64,000 nt of DNA from Desmodus rotundus (lineage: Eukaryota > Chordata > Mammalia > Chiroptera > Phyllostomidae): contig NC_071393.1 of NCBI RefSeq assembly GCF_022682495.2, forward strand, positions 100,615,010 through 100,679,009, read 5' to 3'. Below the pieces are notes generated by a model. That model saw only the letters and a program-made list of their open reading frames with translations, did not search any database and was not told the DNA's origin. Positions 1-10,289 of the stretch are shown here, piece by piece; positions within the stretch are counted from its first letter, which is position 1; each line of letters starts with the position of its first letter. A program made the translations under genes and the position numbers.

Positions 1-9
1 AACAGTGAA

Positions 10-121
10 GGTTTATGAGTGCTGTATTCCAGGCTCTGGGTTAAGAGCTTCACACACACATCTGATTAATTATGACAACGTCCCAGGGACTGGTACTGTA
101 ATTATCCCTTGCTTAAAAAAA

Positions 122-155
<34 letters not shown>

Positions 156-285
156 CGAACGCTGAAACCTGGGGATGTTAAAGAACAGTGAAGTGTCACC
201 TTCCAGTAAGTAGTAGTAACGTCAGTCAAACCTGAGGCTGGCTGTTAAGCCTGTGCTCTTTACCACCACACCACGCGGCCTTGCG
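10..285 (+). repeat. MIR SINE, split by an A/GA tract
   Basis: The left part follows the MIR core (gagtgctgtattccaggct, then a degenerate attatccc region). The right part follows the MIR 3' half, ending in the tgtgctctttaccaccacacc motif that matches the family's 'gtgctcttaaccactac'. A simple A then GA tract sits in the middle. The copy is old and degenerate and is a non-coding fossil. Confidence 0.7.
115..155. repeat. (A)n(GA)n microsatellite
   Basis: A run of 16 A is followed directly by about 12 GA units. It lies inside the MIR, so it probably grew from an A-rich stretch or from the tail of a tiny secondary insertion. No TSD is evident. Confidence 0.9.
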
Positions 286-884
286 CTTCGCACAGCGTGG
301 TCCCCACTTCTGGGTGCAGCTTCCAGGGCCCAGCAAGTTGAAGTGAGTAGCTCAGGTTCAAACTGCCAGGGTTTGTCAAAGTCAGATTTTCTGACTCTGA
401 CTTCGGTCCTCTTTCAACTTGGAATGCCATGGATTAAAGCAAACACCAACTTGGTTATGGGGCAGACAGTCAATATTTTTAGAGTGTTTATAGAAAGGAA
501 GTAATTTTGGCCTGGCACAAGAGCAGACTGAAGGTAGTTTTACATTCCTATTTCAAAAGGAATCATTCAAACTGGGAAAATTCCCATGGTGCTGGATCAC
601 TCTGTGGGATATTCAGGGAGAGCAAACCCCTTCTGCTCCAGTTCCAACCATTTTAAAAGCAAATTTTATAGATTATCTCATCGGGCTTGTTGCCTTTTGA
701 GTCTAATGCACAAAATTGCTTGGTGTTTGGCAAGATTTGACTGGCGAGAAAGAGACTGTGCGATTAGCTTTTATGTCTGACCCTTGCTGGGAGGTTAAGG
801 CCGGTTTTATGTCAGTGCCCCCACATCCCATTTACCTCCATTCTCCTTGTCACAACAGGAAATGCAGACAGGAGGACAGGAGTC
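286..884. other. Unassigned single-copy-like DNA
   Basis: I see no recognisable repeat, RNA gene or exon here. Short ORFs exist on both strands but show no family signature. The stretch could be ordinary non-coding sequence or hold conserved regulatory elements, which cannot be judged from one genome. Confidence 0.5.
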
Positions 885-1000
885 AAGGTGGGCTGGACTG
901 CACCGTGATTAGAAGAGGTCCAGGTTCAAGTCCCATCTGCATCAGGCTCTGGTGAGTGACCTTGGACTCTATGCTTACTTTCCTTATCTGTGAAATGGCA
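885..1000 (+). repeat. MIR SINE fragment
   Basis: The segment holds the MIR 3'-half order: 'ggttcaagtcccatctgc', then 'gtgaccttggactct', then 'ttccttatctgtgaaatgg', which parallels the family's 'ctcatctgtaaaatgggg'. It ends abruptly where the MaLR LTR begins. Confidence 0.75.
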
Positions 1001-1338
1001 TCTCACTTTGGGCTGCTATAACACAGGAGCATAGACTGGGTAACTTATAAATAACAGAAAGTTATTTCTCACAGTTCTGGAGGCTGTAAGCCTTCTGATC
1101 AGCCTGTTAGCAGGGTGAGGTACTTGGGAAGACCCTCTTTCAGACTGCCATCTTCTTGTTGTATCCTTACAAGGTAGAAAGAGGGCAAGAGAGTTCTCAG
1201 GAGTCTCTTTGATATGGGCACTAATCCCATTCATGACCTAATTACTTCCCCAAGGCCCCACCTCCTAATACCACAACATTGGGGGTCATGATGTCAACAT
1301 ATACATTTCTGGGGGATGCAAACATTTAGTCCATTACA
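1001..1338 (-). repeat. ERVL-MaLR LTR (MST/MLT1 type)
   Basis: Read on the minus strand this is a mammalian apparent LTR retrotransposon LTR. The plus strand shows the complement of the 3' end (gggctgctataacacagga, then ttatttctcacagttctgg) and, at the other side, caaacatttagtccattaca, the complement of the 5' TG end. Internal landmarks are 'gggcactaatcccattcatg' and 'aaggccccacctcctaatac'. It is a solo LTR with no internal region beside it. Confidence 0.88.
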
Positions 1339-2713
1339 CTGGGGCAAAAGGGTTTTGATTCACATGGATCAACATTATAATGCACATCAAGGGCACAGCC
1401 TTAGAAGTGATTCACATCAAGGACTCAGTATAATTTAGCTGCAGTTATTAAAGGAAATGTGTGAAGGATGGGCTGTCTAAGTAAAGAAGAGCAGCACAGT
1501 CTTGTTTGCTGCAAATTGTCGAGTCATTTTTTTTACCAGTGCCTAGTAACACTGAATTTGGCCTAGCAACAGTGGTTTGAAGAAACCAGTCAGCAAGGTT
1601 TGGAAGAAACAGGTCCAAGTCTAAGATGCAGAATTTGGCTTCAGAGTTCTGGAAAACAGCAGGATCCTTGGATGGGACAGCTCGTTAAAAGTGTAGTTAT
1701 AACCATTCTTCCCTCATTGTTGGAAAAAGCCGACAGGTGGTTTGGGGGGAATGTTTCACACCGGCCTGTTTTTTTCTTTTTCTTTTTTTTTTTCTCTTCA
1801 CTCTCATAGTTTTCTGCTAAGAATTAAAAAAAAATTCTGCTGCAATTATTTTGATTTCACCACATTTTGGGAGATGGGGTTAATTTAGTATTGTCAGCAG
1901 TGAGAAGCCAGCTGCTTCTCAAGGGATGGGGAGGAAAGAACGAGGCTCTGTGTCCACCTCCCTCTTCTCCCAATTATGTGGTCTCTACCCCATGGCTGCC
2001 TGGGAGGAATGTGGCTCCAGGCCACGAGAGCCTGCAGGAGTCGGGGTGCGCAGACCCTGAGAAGCTGAAGGCAGGAACCAGTAGATCAGACAAGGCTGAA
2101 AAGGCTGGGTGAGAAATAGGGTGGAGGAGCATGAGTGATGGGCTGCAGGGTTTTGTCTGAGAGGTGGGTGAAAGGCTGGGCTACTCATGGGGCGAGCAGA
2201 GAGCACTTTTTCCAGGAAAGGACTGGCAGGAGGACCACAGTGAAGAGTCAGCACAGGAGCTTTGCTAGGCAGGAATGCGCCAAATTCCAACAGGTCTTCT
2301 TTTATCCCCAGTTCCTCTTCCCACATCTATTTCTGGAAATGCAAGTTATTGTGCCTTCTTTCCATTTCCCCCTTGGCTGATGAGCTTTAATAGTAGTTCA
2401 GAGGCTCTGATCTCTCTCCTTGGGCTCCTTGCTGAGCTCACCATCATGTTCTGAACCAATCTGTTATTCTTGCTTTTCAAGTGTATAAATTATAAGTAAA
2501 CTGCCTGGGAGAAGAGCACTGGACTGGGAGGTAGGAGCTCTGGCCCTGTCTGTAGTTGTGTAATTTTGTCCTCAAAACTATAGTGGAAGCTGTGGTGTAT
2601 CATTCAGATTTTCACCCTTTACTCCCCGAGCCCTCTTCCCTTACCTACTGGGAGTATTGGCTGCTGATGGCTTGCAGCTAAATCCATCAGTAAGAATTGC
2701 CCTTGACTTAAGG
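1339..2713. other. Unassigned DNA with a T-rich tract
   Basis: No coding or RNA gene is recognisable. A pyrimidine tract lies near 1769-1800. A weak MIR-like phrase occurs near 2505-2575 (agagcactggactgggagg followed by a gtgtaattttg) but is too degenerate to call. ORFs around 1985-2380 overlap on opposite strands and lack domains. Confidence 0.5.
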
Positions 2714-2935
2714 CAATGGTTCTTCGGGGGCCATATTGCCCCACAGGGGACATTTGGCAATGTTGAGTCATTTTTGATGGTCACAACTGAGGGGTGGAGT
2801 GCGATTGCATCTAGTGGGTAGAGGCCAGGGATGCTGCTAAACATCATCCTGTGCACAGGACAGTGTCCTACAATAAAAAACCAAGTAGCCCAGAATGTCA
2901 GTAGTGCTCAGGTTAAGAATCGCTGCTCTAAGGGA
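2714..2935 (+). mobile_element. MER20 (non-autonomous hAT-Charlie DNA transposon)
   Basis: The element is close to full length at 222 bp against roughly 219 bp for the family. It opens with caatggttcttcgggggcc, carries 'ggggacatttggcaatgt', 'tggtcacaactgaggggtgg' and 'gggatgctgctaaacatc', and closes with ggttaagaatcgctg. The flanks acttaagg and ctctaagg fit a decayed 8-bp hAT TSD. MER20 copies are known from published work to act as endometrial enhancers in some placental mammals; nothing here shows activity. Confidence 0.88.
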
Positions 2936-3134
2936 GCCACCTTCCCCGGGATTAAACCCCCTCCCTAGAGGTGGCCTGCATCCTATAACAGATACAAAAT
3001 TCTGGCTCCTTGCTTCAATTTAGAGCTAGTTCAAAACTGCTATCCCAGCTCTAGAGTTTTCTGTGGGATTGACTCTGCTGTGACTGCATCACAATTAACA
3101 TCTCCTCTGCCCAGGCTTGCTGGTTCCCTCAAGC

Positions 3135-3310
3135 TGCAGGTTGAATTTGCCCCCTCACCCAGCCCCCCACATTCATAGGTAGAAACCTAAATCCCAAGGT
3201 GATGGTATTAGGAGGTCTTTGGGAGGTGGTTAGGACAGGAGGGTGGAGCCCTTGCAAGTGGGATTAGTGCTTTTGTAGAAGAGACCCCACAGAGCTCCTT
3301 AGTTCCTTTC
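3135..3310 (+). repeat. ERVL-MaLR LTR fragment (MST/MLT1 type)
   Basis: The sense-strand order 'cattcataggtagaaaccta', 'ggtgatggtattaggagg', 'ggtggagcccttgcaagtgg' and 'agagaccccacagagctcc' is the first half of a MaLR LTR. It is opposite in orientation to the copy at 1001-1338. The 3' half is lost or too diverged to follow. Confidence 0.82.
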
Positions 3311-3380
3311 ACAGAAGGTATGTTAGGGCTCCACTACCATTTCTCTGTGCTGAGGCCCACGTTGTCTCAGACCGTGGCTG

Positions 3381-3900
3381 TAGGGGAGGAAAAAAATATC
3401 TTTCCTCTGTCCTCTTAAGTTCAGTGGCTGGAGTACTGCAAGTTAAACTGACAAAAGACTCGTAATTAACGGAAGAAAAGAAAGAGGGTTTATTTACCTG
3501 TTCAGCAGGCATACATGTGGGAGAAATCCAGTGATGGGTAATTCAATGGGGTGACTAGACCCAGTGGGGGGTGGCAGAGAGAGCTTATATACCATTTTAA
3601 CAAGGAGAATGAGGAGCAATAAAATTGTGAAGTGATAAAACGATGGAATGGGGCATTAGGATCCCAGGGACGGCACACTGTGGGAAGGGAAGTATATGGG
3701 GAAGAAAAAGGACCCTAGGGTTGTTTAGTAAGGTGTGCTATGTCAATTCCTCTCAGTGCTGTCTCTGGGATGGTGAGAGCCTCGTCTCTGGTGATTGAGA
3801 GGTGTGTGTGTATGTGTATGTGTGCCCTCAGCTCAAAATAATCCCCCCCAAGCCAAAGTGGCACATTTTGAGGTGGCATATTCTGATCCCCTTCACAGCC
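3381..3900 (+). repeat. Unclassified LTR-like repeat, copy A
   Basis: This segment starts tgtaggggagg and ends ccccttcaca, giving TG...CA ends about 520 bp apart. It is related along its length to the sequence at 5929-6422 plus 9051-9119. Shared landmarks are the purine-rich start, 'aattaaactg' region, 'ccatttt' region and the closing 'caaagtggcacatttt' and 'gaggtggcatattctgat'. A plus-strand aataaa occurs near 3620. A short TG-rich tract lies at 3801-3825. I could not assign it to a named family and found no clear TSD. The strand given is that of the TG...CA reading and is arbitrary. Confidence 0.55.
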
Positions 3901-4604
3901 TCGGGGGCAGGTTATGGGTGGGAGCCCAGGATTTTGGTTTGTCCTTTGTGCTGAGACCTCGCCTTCTCTTCTAACTTCATCCTGCTACTTTCTTAGACTT
4001 TTTCATGACCCTACTGGATCCTCAGTTCAGCTTCATCTCCACATTAACAGCCCAAATCTTTCGGTACTTGAATAAGTTCAAAATAGTAAGAGAGGGACAT
4101 CGGCTCATCTCTGTGTGCTGGGCTAAGTCAGGGAACATTCACTAACTCCCCCTGTGGATTAATTGCCCTTGGGTCAGTGATCGCCTGGACAAGGACTGTG
4201 CTCACTCCCCCACCCTGCCTGCCATTTCCCCAAGCACAGTCCAAAGGAAGGATTAGTTTAGAAGAAGACATTGGGCACTTCTAATGATATGTGCAATTCC
4301 CACAGAAAGACTCGCCCGGTTTTCAAATATCAAATTTCTTTGTGTCATGAAGAACACAATTTATTACAGAGTCTGCCTTGAAAGTATATGCAGCTCTGTA
4401 GAGGTCTGTAAAAGGTGTTCCTCAGTTTAGCTGAAGATGGTCTTTGTTGATTTTGCATATGCTTATTGACTTCAGAGGAGATTTAGGCATAAACCCCAGA
4501 CCCCTGTTATGCATGGAGAAATCACATAAGGGAAAGCAGGGTCAACTGGCCTTTTAGTATCTCAAGAATGTAGAAACTTGAATGAGAAAGGTATCAGACT
4601 TGAG
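3901..4604. other. Unassigned single-copy-like DNA
   Basis: I see no repeat, exon or RNA gene. It separates the two LTR-like copies and shows no gag, pol or env coding trace, so there is no support for a provirus spanning them. Confidence 0.5.
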
Positions 4605-4800
4605 AAATTGCACATTTTGCAGATAAAAAATATAGTCTCATGTGGGGAAGTGTGGGGGTAAATGGAGACAACATACTTGAATAACAATAAAAAAATAAAA
4701 TAAATAGTCTCATGGGGTTATTGTGGTGGTTAAATGAGGTAACTCGTGTATGCACCTGGCATTTAATAGATGATCCATGTATGGTTGTCATTATGATTCC
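4605..4800 (+). repeat. MIR SINE, split by a tiny L1 insertion
   Basis: The left piece has 'cattttgcagataaaaaa' and the right piece has 'catggggttattgtgg', 'ttaaatgaggtaactcgtg' and 'cacctggcatttaatagatg', the MIR tail order. The two pieces become continuous once the 61-bp insert and one TSD copy are removed. Confidence 0.75.
4643..4703 (+). mobile_element. Ultra-short L1 3' end insertion (61 bp) with TSD
   Basis: The insert is flanked by atagtctcatg at 4632-4642 and again at 4704-4714, a perfect 11-bp TSD. Its body (gtaaatggagacaacatac, then gaataacaataaaaaaat) matches the sense strand of the L1 3' end seen in antisense at 24324-24421. This is an extreme 5'-truncated L1 insertion inside the MIR. 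Confidence 0.8.
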
Positions 4801-4843
4801 TTGTGGAATCAAAAGTCTGGAAATTTTGAACACATTTATTCTT

Positions 4844-5556
4844 ATTTAAAAATTTTTTTTAATTGTATTTTTTCCATTATCATTTATCTCCCTTATACTG
4901 GTCCTCCCACCCCCTGCAATCACCACACTGTTATCCATGTCCATGAGTCCTTTTTCCTTTTTACTCAATCCCTCTGCACACCCACCCCTGCATGAGAGCT
5001 GTCAGCCTGTTCTCTATCTATGAGCCTGCCTCTATTTTGCTTGTTAGTTTAGTTTGTTCACTTTTATCCCACAAATGAGTGAAATCATATGGTATTTGTC
5101 TTTCTTTATTGGGCTTATTTCACTAGGCATAATGTTTTTCAGGTCTAACCATACTGGTAAAAAGGGTAAAACTTGTTTTTTGTGGCCAAGTAGTATTCCA
5201 TTATGTAAAGGTCCTGTAGATGTTTTATCCATTTGTCTACTGATGGACATTTGGGCTGCTTCCATATATTGGTGATTATAAATAATGCTACAATGAACAT
5301 ATGGGTGCTTATGTTCTTCTGAATTAGTGTTTTGGGTTCCTTTGCATATGTTCCCAGAAATGTGATTGCTGGATCAAAAGGCAGATCCATTTTTAATTTT
5401 TTGATGTATCTCCATACTACTTTCCACAGTGGCTGTACCAATCTGCATTCCCACTAACAGTGCAAAAGGGTTCCCCTTTCTCCACATCCTCACCAGCACT
5501 TGTTTGATGATTTATTGGTGACAACCATTCTGACCCTATTGTGGTTTTAATTTGCT
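4844..5556 (-). mobile_element. 5'-truncated L1, 3' end
   Basis: The element is bounded by a perfect 13-bp TSD, cacatttattctt, at 4831-4843 and 5557-5569. Reading the minus strand, the 3' part of ORF2 is followed by a C/A-rich 3' UTR and an A-rich tail (the T-rich stretch at 4844-4872). Landmarks are 'ttgctggatcaaaaggcag', 'tttccacagtggctgtacca' and 'cattcccactaacagtgcaa', all antisense to the L1 ORF2 C-terminus. The TSD identifies this as a single L1 retrotransposition event. Confidence 0.93.
5145..5441 (-). pseudogene. L1 ORF2 protein C-terminal remnant
   Basis: The 98-residue open stretch begins with [16 protein letters not shown], followed by a [12 protein letters not shown] block and a later YIMEYYLATKN block. 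These match the far C-terminus of L1 ORF2p, downstream of the reverse transcriptase and near the cysteine-rich end. It is part of the truncated L1 at 4844-5556 and lacks endonuclease and polymerase domains, so it is non-functional. Confidence 0.9.
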
Positions 5557-5569
5557 CACATTTATTCTT

Positions 5570-5928
5570 GAGTGGTTTGATTTTTCTGTTTTCATTGTTT
5601 TACCTGGTCTGTACCTGTCATCAAAAAGTATAATTTCTCCTATCATTGAGACATAAAAATCCAATATTCAAAGGAAAACTGAGCATTTCAAAAGCCTTTA
5701 AGTTGTCCTTAGGAGCTCTTCCTTTACTGCTGGAAGTGCCCACCAGATGATTGGTAATGCTTCATTAAATTATTTTAAGTATAGATAGTATGTGCAAACT
5801 TGAATACAACTGGGAATAAACACACTTATATGTTTTATCAAAAAAATGAATGGGCATAAATCAACCTTACCTTCAACTTTGAAATTGCAAAATGCATCCT
5901 ATCATTTGGCCACTTAAAGGAATGAAGT
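5570..5928. other. Unassigned DNA
   Basis: AT-rich sequence with no recognised repeat or gene. It lies between the L1 TSD and the second LTR-like copy. Confidence 0.5.
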
Positions 5929-6422
5929 TGTAGGGGAAGAAAAAAAATCTTTTTCTATACCCTTTTAGGTTCAATAACTGAGGCCTGTGAATTAAACTGG
6001 CAATAGACAGATTAACAGAAGGAAAATTACACAAAGATTTAGAAAGTTTTTTATATGAACAGGGTCTCCAAAGAAAAGAACTGAAATCCAAAGAAGTGGT
6101 TTAACATGAGGATTTATTTTAACAAAGGGCAGTAATACCTTGTGGAAAACTTACTACACAAAGAAAAGCAGTTTAGGCTCCTATGGGCAGTTTATCGTGG
6201 AAAGGTAAACATATGGGGGAAATTAATGGTAAAGAAAGGTTCTTTAGTAATGTTTGTTTATAGAGAGAGATTCATCTTGGTATCATCTCTATCCTTTTGG
6301 TATGGGAGAGGAGGACATCTTCACAAGGAAATTTACGTCACCTTTACAAAGGGAAATTTATGCCCTGCTTTTAGGCAGGTAAGGAGAGGGCAGAAAGCTA
6401 CCACTTTGCCTGCTATTTTTTA

Positions 6423-9038
6423 TTTTTGAGTTTATCATAAGTTTTTATTTTTTAACTATATTTTATTGATTATGGTAGTACAGTTATGATTTTTCCCACT
6501 TTGTCCCCCTCTACCCAGCAGCCCCCTCTCCCTCAGGCAATCCTCATACCATTGTTCATACCCATGGGTCATACATATAAGTTCTTTGGCTACTTCTATA
6601 CTGCACTTTACATCCTCATGGCTATTCTGTAATTATCTATTTGTACTTTTTAACCCCCTCAGCTCTTCACCCATCCCCCCACATCCTCCTCCCATCTGGA
6701 AACCATAAAATTCTCTCTGTATCCATGATTCTGTCTCTGTTCTTGTTTGCCTAGTTTGTTTTTTAGATTCAATTGTTGGTAGATTTGTATTTTTGTCATT
6801 TTATTGGTCATAGTTTTGATCTTATTCTTTTTCTTAAATAAGTCCCTTTAACATTTCATATAATAATGGTTTGGTGATGATGAACTCTTTCAGTTTTTTC
6901 TTGTCTGGGAAGCTCTTTATTTGCCCTCTGATTCTAAATGATAGCTTAGCTGGGTAGAACAATCTTGGCTGTAGGTCCCTACTTTTCATGACTTTGAATA
7001 TTTTTTGCCAGTCCCTTCTAGCCTACAAAGTTTCTTTTGAGAGTCAGCTGACAGTCTTATGGGAATTCTCCTGTAGGTAAATAACTGCTTGTCTCTTGCT
7101 GCTTTTAAAATTCTCTTTTTATCTTTAACCTTCGGCATTTTAATTATGTTGTGTCTTGGAGTGGGCCTCTTTGCCACCATCTTGTTTGGGTTTCTCTGTG
7201 CTTCCTTGAACTTGCATGTCTATTTTATTCACCAAATTAGGGAAGTTTTCTTTCATTATTTTTTCAAATAGAGTTCCAATTTCTTGCTCTTTCTCTTCTC
7301 CTTCTGGCACCCCTATGATGCAAATGTTGGAATGCTTGAAGTTGTCCCAGATGCTGCTTACACTGTCCTCATTTTTTTGGATTCTTTTTTCTTCTTGTTC
7401 TTCTGACTGATTGTTTTTGGCCTCCTTATGTTCCAAATCATTGATTTGATTCTCAGCTTCATCCACTCTACTGTTGTTTCCCTATAAATTGTTCTTTATT
7501 TCAATTAATGTATCCTTTGTTTCTGATTGGATCTTCTTCATGCTACTGAGGTCTTCACTGAGTTCTTTGAGCATCCTTATAACCAGTGTTTTAAACTCTG
7601 CAACTGATAGATTGCTTATCTCCATTTTTTTTAGTTCTTTGTTTAGAGTTTTGATCTGTTCTTTCATTTGGGCCATTTTTCTTTGTCTCCCCATTTTGGC
7701 AGCCTCCCTGTGTTTGTTTCTATGTATGAGGGAGAACTGCTTTGACTCCCTGTCTTGATAGTGTGGCCTAATGTAGGAGGTATCCTGTAGGGTCCAGGGG
7801 CACAGCCTCTCTTATTACGCAAGCTGGGTACTCAAGGTGCATTCTCCATATGGGCTGAGTACACCCTCCTTTTGTAGTTGAGCCTTGATTGCTGTTGGCA
7901 GGTCAATGGGAGGGATTTTCCCAGGCCAGTCAGCTGCAAGAATTTGTTGTGACCACTTACCACCAACCTCTGCCCTCTGTGGAGGATCAGCTGTGCAGGG
8001 GAAGGGTGGTGGTACTCCAACAAGGTCTAAAGCTGTCCACTTGGTGTGCAGGCTCTGATTTTCCCTGGTGGTGCAGGACAAGGTCAGTCCCCACCTGTGT
8101 TCTGCCCAGAGTCACCTTGCATGAGCTATAAAGAAATCGATATGGCTGCTATTTTTGCTGGGCTTGGAGATTCCCAGAGGAAGCCAATTCATGAATCTAG
8201 GCTGGCTGCTGCTAGTGTTGGGCCTGGGTCCACGTAGCTGTTGCTTGTTTGATAGCACATAGAAAGTTGTGAAGCATGAGCCAAGATGAGCCATTCATAT
8301 GGAAAAGTCATGATTAACACTATGGGTGGGCCCATAATTTCTGGTAAATTCAGTGGGAGGGAGTCTCAGGGGATCTCCATGTTCGGGCCAACAGCATTAG
8401 CCAGGTTGTTGGAGCCTCAGATATGGCACCTGACTGGTGGCTCTGTGGCTCCATGGGGGGAGGGCTCAGAAAAGTGACAATGGCCTCTGCCCACCATTCT
8501 GTTTGGGAGAAAGCTGTCCGCCAGTTCCCACATTGATGCCAGGTACTTCATTTCCTCCCTGTATGCCACTGGTGCCTTTCAAGCTGCTACCCCAGTGCTG
8601 GAGCTCAGAGAGAGTGCATCTGTGTAAGTCTGTGTGTGGGTTCTTTAAGGGGAACTGCTTATACTCCAGAGTTTCTTCGACTGACTCAATCCCCATTGGT
8701 TTTTGCAACCAGAAGTTATAGGGAGTTATTTCCTGGCACTGGAGCCCTGAGTTTGTGGGGCCTGTTGTGGGGCTCAGACTCCTTGCTCCCAAGATATCTC
8801 TCCTGAATTTTAATCCACCACATGTGGATATTGGACCAGCCCATTCCATGTCTCTGCCCCTCTTACCAGTCTGGATGGATGTGGTTTCTTTCATTCTGTA
8901 GTTGTCAGACTTCCATTCAACTTGATTTATGATAGTTCTGAGTGACTGTTGTTCCATATTTTAGTTGTAACTTTGATGTGGTTGTGCAAGGAGGCGAGCT
9001 GTGTTTACCTATGCTGCCATCTTGCCTGGAAGCCTACT
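6423..9038 (-). mobile_element. HAL1 (half-L1), near full length
   Basis: Read on the minus strand, a 5' region of about 1.34 kb starting near 9038 (ggcaagatggcagcatagg) is followed by an L1-type ORF1 and then directly by a 3' UTR and A-rich tail. There is no ORF2. This ORF1-only layout defines the HAL1 class, which must depend on L1 ORF2p in trans. The TSD is tgctatttttta at 6411-6422 and tgctatttctta at 9039-9050, with one mismatch. It inserted into the LTR-like repeat copy B. Confidence 0.85.
6834..7694 (-). pseudogene. Decayed L1/HAL1 ORF1 (RNA-binding protein)
   Basis: L1 ORF1p is a trimeric coiled-coil nucleic-acid chaperone. Here the N-terminal part (start near 7694, MGRQRKMAQMKEQIK) is a charged coiled coil that ends at an in-frame stop near 7482. 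The next stretch (7466-7140) carries the RRM core with IIGVPEGEE and IMKENFPNL. A frame change near 7140-7180 leads to the C-terminal domain with PRHNIIKMPKVKDKKRILK. The family stop (after KGLI) lies near 6834. At least one stop and one frameshift make it non-functional. Confidence 0.9.
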
Positions 9039-9119
9039 TGCTATTTCTTACTTGCCTTCAGCTCAAACTTATCCTTATTTCAAAGTGGCATATTTTAGGG
9101 TGGCATATTTTTATTCCTC

Positions 9120-9867
9120 TGAAGATGTAACTACTATGTATCGATGTGGAAAGATGTCCATGTGGAATTGCTAAATTAATATAGCAGTTTTATAGTATGT
9201 TCTCATTTTATGAATTATAGTAAGTGTACTAAAATACATGATCTGTATACTATAGAAGAACAATCAGAAACACACACAAACTTCATGGGGGTTTTCTCTG
9301 AGGGCATTCTGAGGCACCTTCTCTTTGCATTAAGATATTTGAATATAATTGTATTTTTATAGTGAGAAGCTATTTTTGAAATTATAAAAATGACATTAAT
9401 ATAAAAATATTAAAGACATGTGAAATATCTGTTTGAAGCAACTCTTATAAAATGTAGAAGGTGTTTCAGCACAAATAGGGTGTTTTTGTTGCCAACATAA
9501 GTTTAAGTTATCTCTTCTACCACTTGCTTTAGTGTTTCTAATATTTTAGCTACCTCGGACAATTTTTATTGCTTATTACCAGCTATTCTGTTTTAGTATA
9601 TTCCTTAGCTTCTAGAATACAGCGTTAAATATACCACATTATTGTTCTTTTGCTACTCACTTTCCACATGAGTACTCTCATGTGGCATTGAACCTCTCTA
9701 TCTTCAGTCATCTGCTTCCCAGTCTTTGGGCTCTCCACTCCCCAGGGAAGGTTTTGGGAGGATTTTGAAGGGTTATAAGGACCCCCTTTCTCACGAAGCT
9801 ATTCCTTGATTCCAGACTGTGTTCTTCATTACAAATGGTGTTCCCTAGAGCTCAGCACAGTATTATA
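9120..9867. other. Unassigned AT-rich DNA
   Basis: No gene, RNA or clear repeat is visible. ORFs are short and random. Confidence 0.5.
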
Positions 9868-10015
9868 ACTCTCAAACTTTAGCGTGCATGGATATTAATA
9901 GGGATTTTGTTAAAAATGCAGAGTCTAGAATCTTAGCTCCAATGTTTCTATTTCTGTAGGTATAAGACGGGGCCCAGGAATTTGCATTTTAATCAACTAA
10001 GATGATTCTGTTCTG
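9868..10015 (+). mobile_element. MER5A-type hAT-Charlie MITE
   Basis: The order 'ctctcaaactttagcgtgca', 'ttaaaaatgcagagtctag' and 'cccaggaatttgcatttt' matches MER5A. The element is degenerate, and its second terminal inverted repeat is not clear. Confidence 0.72.
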
Positions 10016-10289
10016 CCCCCAGGGTGCTGTGGAGATGTTTCAGTGACTATAGTACAGGGAGGGCCTCAGGGTCCATTTGTTGTCAATCAAAATATCTCTG
10101 CTTTTATCTGTTTTATAATCAGGCATCTGGCAAAATTTTATTTGAGAAAATGTGTCTATTCATATTTATGGATCCCAATCTATCAAGCATTCCTCATTCC
10201 CTTTTGTATCGTGATTTGAAAATCCTTCCTTAATCCTTGATTCCAATTAAGGATTCCAAATCCTTAATCCTTAAAAGTATATCTAAGTT
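10016..10289. other. Unassigned DNA
   Basis: No supported feature is visible. Around 10225-10272 there is a small cluster of 'ccttaat' repeats, probably local slippage. Confidence 0.5.

Larger units (their letters stand above)
5929..9119 (+). repeat. Unclassified LTR-like repeat, copy B, split by HAL1
   Basis: The repeat occupies 5929-6422 and 9051-9119, together about 560 bp, and resumes after the HAL1 insertion. It starts tgtaggggaag like copy A and ends with 'caaagtggcatattttaggg' and 'ggcatatttttattcctc', matching copy A's closing block. Similarity to copy A is around 70 percent by eye. A possible TSD tgaag (5923-5927 region and 9117-9121 region) is weak. No internal retroviral genes lie between the copies. 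Confidence 0.55.

Noticed and set aside
3381..9119. A single provirus bounded by the two LTR-like copies
   Set aside because: The intervening sequence is MIR, L1 and unassigned DNA with no retroviral coding trace, and the copies are too different (about 70 percent) to show they were once a pair.
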